Shown: positions 59,070 to 64,000 of the stretch, in pieces
How positions within the stretch are numbered: position 1 is the stretch's first letter
Layout of the letters: every line of letters starts with the position of its first letter
From: Buxus sempervirens
Lineage: Eukaryota; Streptophyta; Magnoliopsida; Buxales; Buxaceae
DNA: 64,000 nucleotides
Direction of reading: 5' to 3'
NCBI GenBank assembly: GCA_947561395.2
Contig: OX387186.1
Coordinates: forward strand, 43,481,220-43,545,219
Translations under genes and position numbers: made by a program
The notes under the pieces: model-generated
What the model was told of the DNA's origin: nothing
The model's database searches: none
Seen by the model: the letters and a program-made list of their open reading frames with translations, nothing else

Positions 59070-59440
59070 AGCTGGCAACGGGTTGGGTTCGGGTCGGACT
59101 CGATTATGGCGGGGTAAGAAAACCCTAACCCAACCGGCCAACCATTATTATTTTTTATTTTTTATTTTTTATTTTTCAAAAAATATGATTAGAATAGGGT
59201 TGGGGTTAATTGGGTCAGGTTGTGCCGGGTTCGGGTCGGATTAGTGGTTAATCAGGTCGGGACGTGATACTTTTGTCGCTTTTTTTTAATCTGGTTGCTC
59301 GTCAGGTTTTCGGATCATAATCGGGTTGACCCAATTTCCCCAACCCACATCCAACTCAATTAATATACGAATCAACCCAAACCCGTTTAAATCGGGTCGG
59401 TTCAAGTTGACCCGTCAATTCAAGCCACATGTTGCCAGCT
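59070..59440. mobile_element. Small MITE with AGCTGGCAAC ends
   Basis: Ends AGCTGGCAAC and GTTGCCAGCT are perfect 10-bp inverted repeats, and subterminal parts are rich in GGGTCGG/CCCGACC. Flanks GGCACTTA and CTAACTTA match 5 of 8, compatible with an old hAT-type duplication. Confidence 0.65.
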
Positions 59441-59649
59441 CTAACTTAACAGAGGACCAGTAAGGATACGTATGGCTTTGAGTGTATATTTTTTTATTAA
59501 GTTTTTCTTGATTATTTTTATTTATTCCAAACATAATAAAGTGAAAAATTCAGTTTCAACTTTATCTTCTGATGTCTATCCTAACAGTTGAAAATTTTTT
59601 ATTTTCCTGAAAATATTTTTCGATGTAAATACTTTCTAAAAACGGAGCC

Positions 59650-61128
59650 AAATGGAGTCGCTCCGTGAAGTTTCTACCCAACATTGAGACACATTTTAAA
59701 ATCCCACCCATGTGGCCTCATTAGATTACGTATTTCTAACCCTTTACAAATCATAACTCAAAACACAACCCCAAAACTAAGATGCGTATTTACATATTTT
59801 GGAAGAATTTCTACAAGCATTTATCTCTAAATTATGATTCAAATAATCATAATTCTTTTGTTTGGTTGTAGCAGAGAATCAATATTCTAAAATTTTGATT
59901 TCTTATCATTCTGATTTTAATAATTTTAGCGTTTGGTGAAAGCAAGAAAAAACTATTCTAAAAGAAAAGAGAAACCTTATCTTGAATTGCCGTTCAGCCA
60001 TTAGATTTTGTTCAACCTGAATCTGAGATTGTTAGATGCTCAAAGAAGTGCAGGAAGCTCGGCAAAGACGAGGGAATGCTTGGACTGAAATACAGTTGTT
60101 GGCATTAGTTGCTCACCGGAAAATAAGATTGTAGCTACGAAATTCTGTCCAGATTTTACCACTTTCAATGCTCTTTCTCTGTTTCTGATCTCAATGAACA
60201 ACAGAGAGAACAAATAAGGGAATCATCAATTCTACCAAATTTGCACAAACCCTTTTTGATTACGGTATCGAAAGTGGGAATTGCCAGGACAAAATTAAGA
60301 GATAGGATTTCATTAAACACTTGGCATGCAGCATCATACTGATGGGTTTTACAGTACGAGTGGGTTATGATGTAACTAGTGGAGGAAGAAGATTCTAGAC
60401 TCTTGAATCAACTCATATAAATTCAGCCATTTTCAAATTGACAAACATTATTCAAGGACAATAAGAAGAGATTACATGATTGAAAAGAAGCCTAGTAATA
60501 TATCGTATTATATACATCATGTACGTGTACAAATTGTCATCTAAAACATAGTTCATCAATTTCTACTAATTTTTCAAACATGAAATGATAATGAGATCCA
60601 TGTAGAAGTAAACAAAGAAGATCCTTATTAGTAGAGAGACAGATCATGACGTGTTTCTTGCTGTATTTCTTGTACATTTTCATAAACATGTGTGTAAAAC
60701 GCGTGTTTTTTATTTATTATGTGATAACCATGTCTAGCTAACATTAGTTAGAACAAAGGCAGAACAGCAAACCCCATGAAAGGAAATTCCGTTCAATTCA
60801 AAAAAAAAATGACAGAACTAAACACAGATTTCAGCTATATATACTCACTGAACAGCTCTAACACCATGAGAATCATTACAAAAAATATTATCCATTTTAT
60901 GTACATTGCGAGCCGCTCACACTGCAAGTACCATGGGATTGCACACCGATTTCTTCCCAAGCCAGCTGCAATTTCAAGTGCAGCTTCAATGCCAACTATA
61001 AAAGGTCCATGAGTTAAAACTTCTCAAAACATAAACGTAGTCAAATGTGTATATTGTAGAAATCGCAGACTACCTCAACATCACATAGAAAGTGAATCCC
61101 CATTAAATTCCAATCACTCATCAGAAAT
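59650..61128. other. Intergenic and JASON 3' flank; one possible orphan exon
   Basis: Mostly AT-rich DNA. On the minus strand, about 61002-60907, a stretch preceded by TTTATAG reads GIEAALEIAAGLGRNRCAIP and then WYLQCERLAM, with protein-like composition. I do not recognise the family and saw no neighbouring exon, so it may be a relic. The rest is probably the 3' untranslated region and spacer of the JASON-like gene. Confidence 0.35.
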
Positions 61129-64000
61129 TCAGAATGAAATCACTGACTTGGGACGGGTTAAATGTTGCAATTGAGATACAGCAGAATCACCATCCTCATC
61201 TTCTTCAAAGTCTATAGGTTTCCCACTAATATTCGTTCTGCAAATCCAAAAAGGAAAATTATCATAGCTGATATGAAAAAGATTTAAAGCCAAATTAGTG
61301 CAGACAGGTTAAGAAAGTGCAAATGGACAAGATTTTGATATGTAAGAGAACCAAACAGACTGCTGTTTGTTCAGTGCTGCTTTTTGGGTTTTATTGTCCA
61401 CATTTTCTTGCTTCCAATTATGATATATTGCTATCTGTGGTTGATATGAGCAAACACCAAATTAAATCCATTGCATTCATTGATTCAGTTCTACATCATG
61501 TTATTTCAAAATGTAACATTGAATGTTCAGCCTAGTCTTTCTTTTACATGCTGTTTCCTTCTTTATGGAAAATATAATTTTCTTCCAAATGTATGATGTT
61601 ACACTTGTAAACCACTTACACCAGTTATGATTATATTTTTCATGTTAAAAAAATTATAAGCTAAAACATTATTCATGCAAAGGAATTTGATAAAAGATAA
61701 GCTAAAACATTATTCATGCAAGAAACATTATTCATGCTATCTCTGAAACTTCGAGGTCAAGCAAAGTTAAAAACTGAAATGCATTCTACTAATTCGTGCA
61801 CTGGTAACATATAACATGAAAACCTCACTCGAACTTAACATTCATGGAACAAAGGAAAAGCATCCAATACCTTTGAGAGATAAAACTCTCTTCAGATAAT
61901 GCCTTTTCTAACCTTTCCTCAAATGGTGTCGCATGCCAACTGACTTTCCGATCCTGTAGTAATGACCAGAACCTTTCAAAAATATGTACAACACAACAAC
62001 CTCAAATTTTAGAAAACACCAAATAAGAATATGTAGACAGAGACTACACGTACCTCTTTGTATTTATTAGTTGAATTTGGAATCCCCTTACCATCCCACC
62101 CCTTGGGTGAAACTTGAGTAGGCTCATCATCTTTCCAGTGTGCAGCAACCATCCCAATAATAGGCCTATCCCTCTCAGAGACCTTGCCAAAATGAGATTT
62201 TTCAGTAGAGAGTACTTCACAGTTTTGACTCTTTGCATGCATTGCAGTTGATGATGACTTAATCCATTGAGATAAGCTTGCTTCCACTTTTAGTTCTTCG
62301 CCCGCTACACTTTCTTGTCCATTCACAGTTGCTGATTCAGAGGAAGGAATATGTGCATACTCTGGACTTGCATTTTCGTTCTTTTCAAGAGATTCTCTCA
62401 GGTGAGAAAATTGCTGATGGGTGGCAGAATCTTCCTCCTTCAGTGCCTTCCATTCAGAGGAATCTTGAACAGGATTCAAGAGTGGATAGACATACTGGGA
62501 CCTTATTCTCGTATTCTTCTCGTTTACTGGGTAAACAGTTCCAGGGGTTTGCATCTCATCAGATAGTTTTAATGGAGTTGGATAAGGTGAAGGCTTTGAC
62601 CTAATGTGACTACCTGGCGCATCAAATTTCTTCAGACCTTGGCCAGAGGCTTCAGATGAGGAACTTCTTGATGAAAGAGAGTTCATGCCTGATTCACATT
62701 CGAAACGCACACACCTGTATTGGGAAGTAGGAGCTCGAATCCCAGGTGTAACTGAAGAAAATCTATCATTCTCAATTGGAAAAACATGATCCTTAATCAG
62801 TGTATCAGGACTCTCAAGATCAGTGCCTCCAGCAAGCTTGGCACAGTTCCTTCGAGGCTGCTCTCCCGCTGACGTAAAGCTTTAGAAAGGAAGAGAAATC
62901 GTATATAAGTCAGCTATAGAGATACTAAAATTATTAAAAGAGAGGCTCAGAAATCAATATTTACAGCTCCCCTGGAGATCTATTGAACACCAGAGAAGAC
63001 AATTATAGTAGTCATCATTATGAATCTTTTATGAACCAGCTAATTTTTTACTTCCAAATTTAAAAGAAATACAGTAGATTAGATTGCTGCATTAATAAGT
63101 TAACAAAAGACATACAAGATATTAGCATTAAGAACCACTGACTGTCAATGCCCTTCCTTTGCACACTAACAGGCTTCAAGATTTAAAGCATTGGTTCCAA
63201 TAGATGTATCAACCAGCTCCAATACTAATACTGAGCGGCTGATCTGGATTGTTAATCAAATGGATTGGTCTGAAATTTTGTGTAGCATTAAACATTTTCA
63301 AGTATCAGCTGCTACATGTCGGCTTGTACTGGTTAGTCATATTGTCATACATCCCCGACTGGTTTAGTCAGATATACAGATTGGCTAATCTGCATCAGAA
63401 TCTATCAACTTTCGCTATCGTCATTTGGTAGACTACCCTCATCATCTACTCAATGAGAACATAAAATATCCTTTTATATGGAAAAATAAAAAACATGACA
63501 GTTTAAGACATTAGGTCAACCTGTTCACTGCATTCTCCAAAGAAACAGGTTACCTTTGCAGCTCTTCATGAAGTTTAGCATGGTAACTGGGGACCTGGTC
63601 AGGTTGCTCCTCCCATTGGAGTTTCTTGACAGATGTACTTGGAAGCCATGAATGAAATTTGGAAGATTCAGAACCTCCACTGTCAAATGGTGATTCTCCA
63701 ACTCTGTTGGCTACTTTCCGAATCTCGTCAGGGGTCTCTAGTAAAGTGCCACAAGCTTTGAGGAACTTTGCCTGTTGAACAGCTTCATAAATCAAGCATA
63801 CATCTATTTACAAGGTTCATCAAGACAGTAATGCTTGCATCAAAAAGTAGTCAAAAATTCTAGCTAAAAAAGAATTAAGTTGAGAACCCAAGAAAGGTAT
63901 TAAACCACACACTTGAGGACACAAGTCAGAGAATACAAAGCAGCATGTACCTCATCCTTGAGCTCCTTGACATCAAAACTGCCATCAAAATCAGACTGTT
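61129..64000 (-). CDS. JASON: JASON-like meiotic protein, 3' five exons (5' end outside window)
   Basis: In Arabidopsis JASON maintains the organelle band between meiosis II spindles in male meiocytes; its loss gives unreduced pollen. Exons on the minus strand are 64000-63951 (partial), 63771-63554, 62879-62054, 61953-61871 and 61237-61129. All introns are GT-AG and their phases agree. Visible blocks: KELKDE then AKFLKACGTLLETPDEIRK; HSWLPSTSVKKLQWEEQPD; KPSPYPTPLKLSDEMQTPGT; DRPIIGMVAAHWKDDEPTQV; WHATPFEERLEKALSEESF; and a C-terminus ending RPKSVISF. The conserved YPTPLKL...TPGT and final blocks are what I recall of the family. There is no internal stop. About 427 residues are in the window; the start lies beyond 64000. 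The 3' untranslated region should follow towards 60900. Confidence 0.85.

Larger units (their letters stand above)
57460..59649. mobile_element. TIR element of 2.2 kb with nested repeats
   Basis: The left end GGCTCCGTTTTTTTTGATGT and the right end, read inwards GGCTCCGTTTTTAGAAAGTA, are inverted, and both sides go on to GAAAATATTTTC. A clean target duplication is not visible (AAT and AAA). No transposase. It encloses an LTR-like stretch (57788-58530) and a MITE (59070-59440). Confidence 0.6.

Overview
The window is nuclear DNA of a flowering plant, most likely a eudicot. Host genes are spliced with short introns, most of the rest is LTR retrotransposons, and the DNA transposons (Tourist-like, CACTA, hAT-like, Mutator-like) are typical of plants. 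I cannot name the species. No tRNA, rRNA or CRISPR array was seen.

Three host-type genes are supported. (1) A phi-class glutathione S-transferase lies on the minus strand at 2109-2926. It has three exons and 211 residues, is intact, and its first intron appears to use a GC donor. (2) The 3' part of a JASON-like gene lies on the minus strand from 61129 to the window end, with five exons visible. JASON acts in male meiosis II in Arabidopsis. (3) A small cysteine-rich (CYSTM-type) gene of 46 residues lies on the minus strand at 9310-9601. It is complete with its intron and sits inside a 1.6-kb CACTA transposon.

Between the GST and JASON lies a deep nest of insertions. One old copia element on the minus strand reaches from 5996 to 54415, although only about 4.7 kb of that is its own. 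It was opened by a solo LTR (6139-10349, itself carrying the CACTA), by two MITEs (10537-11215 and 12144-12507), and by a 38.5-kb block (about 15039-53503). The block holds LTR pieces of one element, then a Tat/Ogre-lineage gypsy element whose two long reading frames look whole (36075-43372, minus), with an extra antisense reading frame (34253-35131, plus). A chromovirus-like LTR (16465-30886, TSD CCTAG) carries three more solo LTRs (TSDs CCACC, ATTTT and ATTAG), one of which holds a fourth (TSD ACGAG). Two 4148-bp blocks exactly 18193 bp apart (29090-33237 and 47283-51430) are almost identical.

The least expected pattern is structural. Several unrelated LTRs here carry rows of short palindromes upstream of their TATA box, and six or seven of them have a strong 5' splice donor about 0.1-0.45 kb downstream of it. 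One LTR family also has four adjacent stem-loops sharing the same 15-nt loop, each with a different, well-paired stem, in both of its copies. Right of the nest (54.4-61 kb) are MITEs, an AT-rich tract and further TIR elements.
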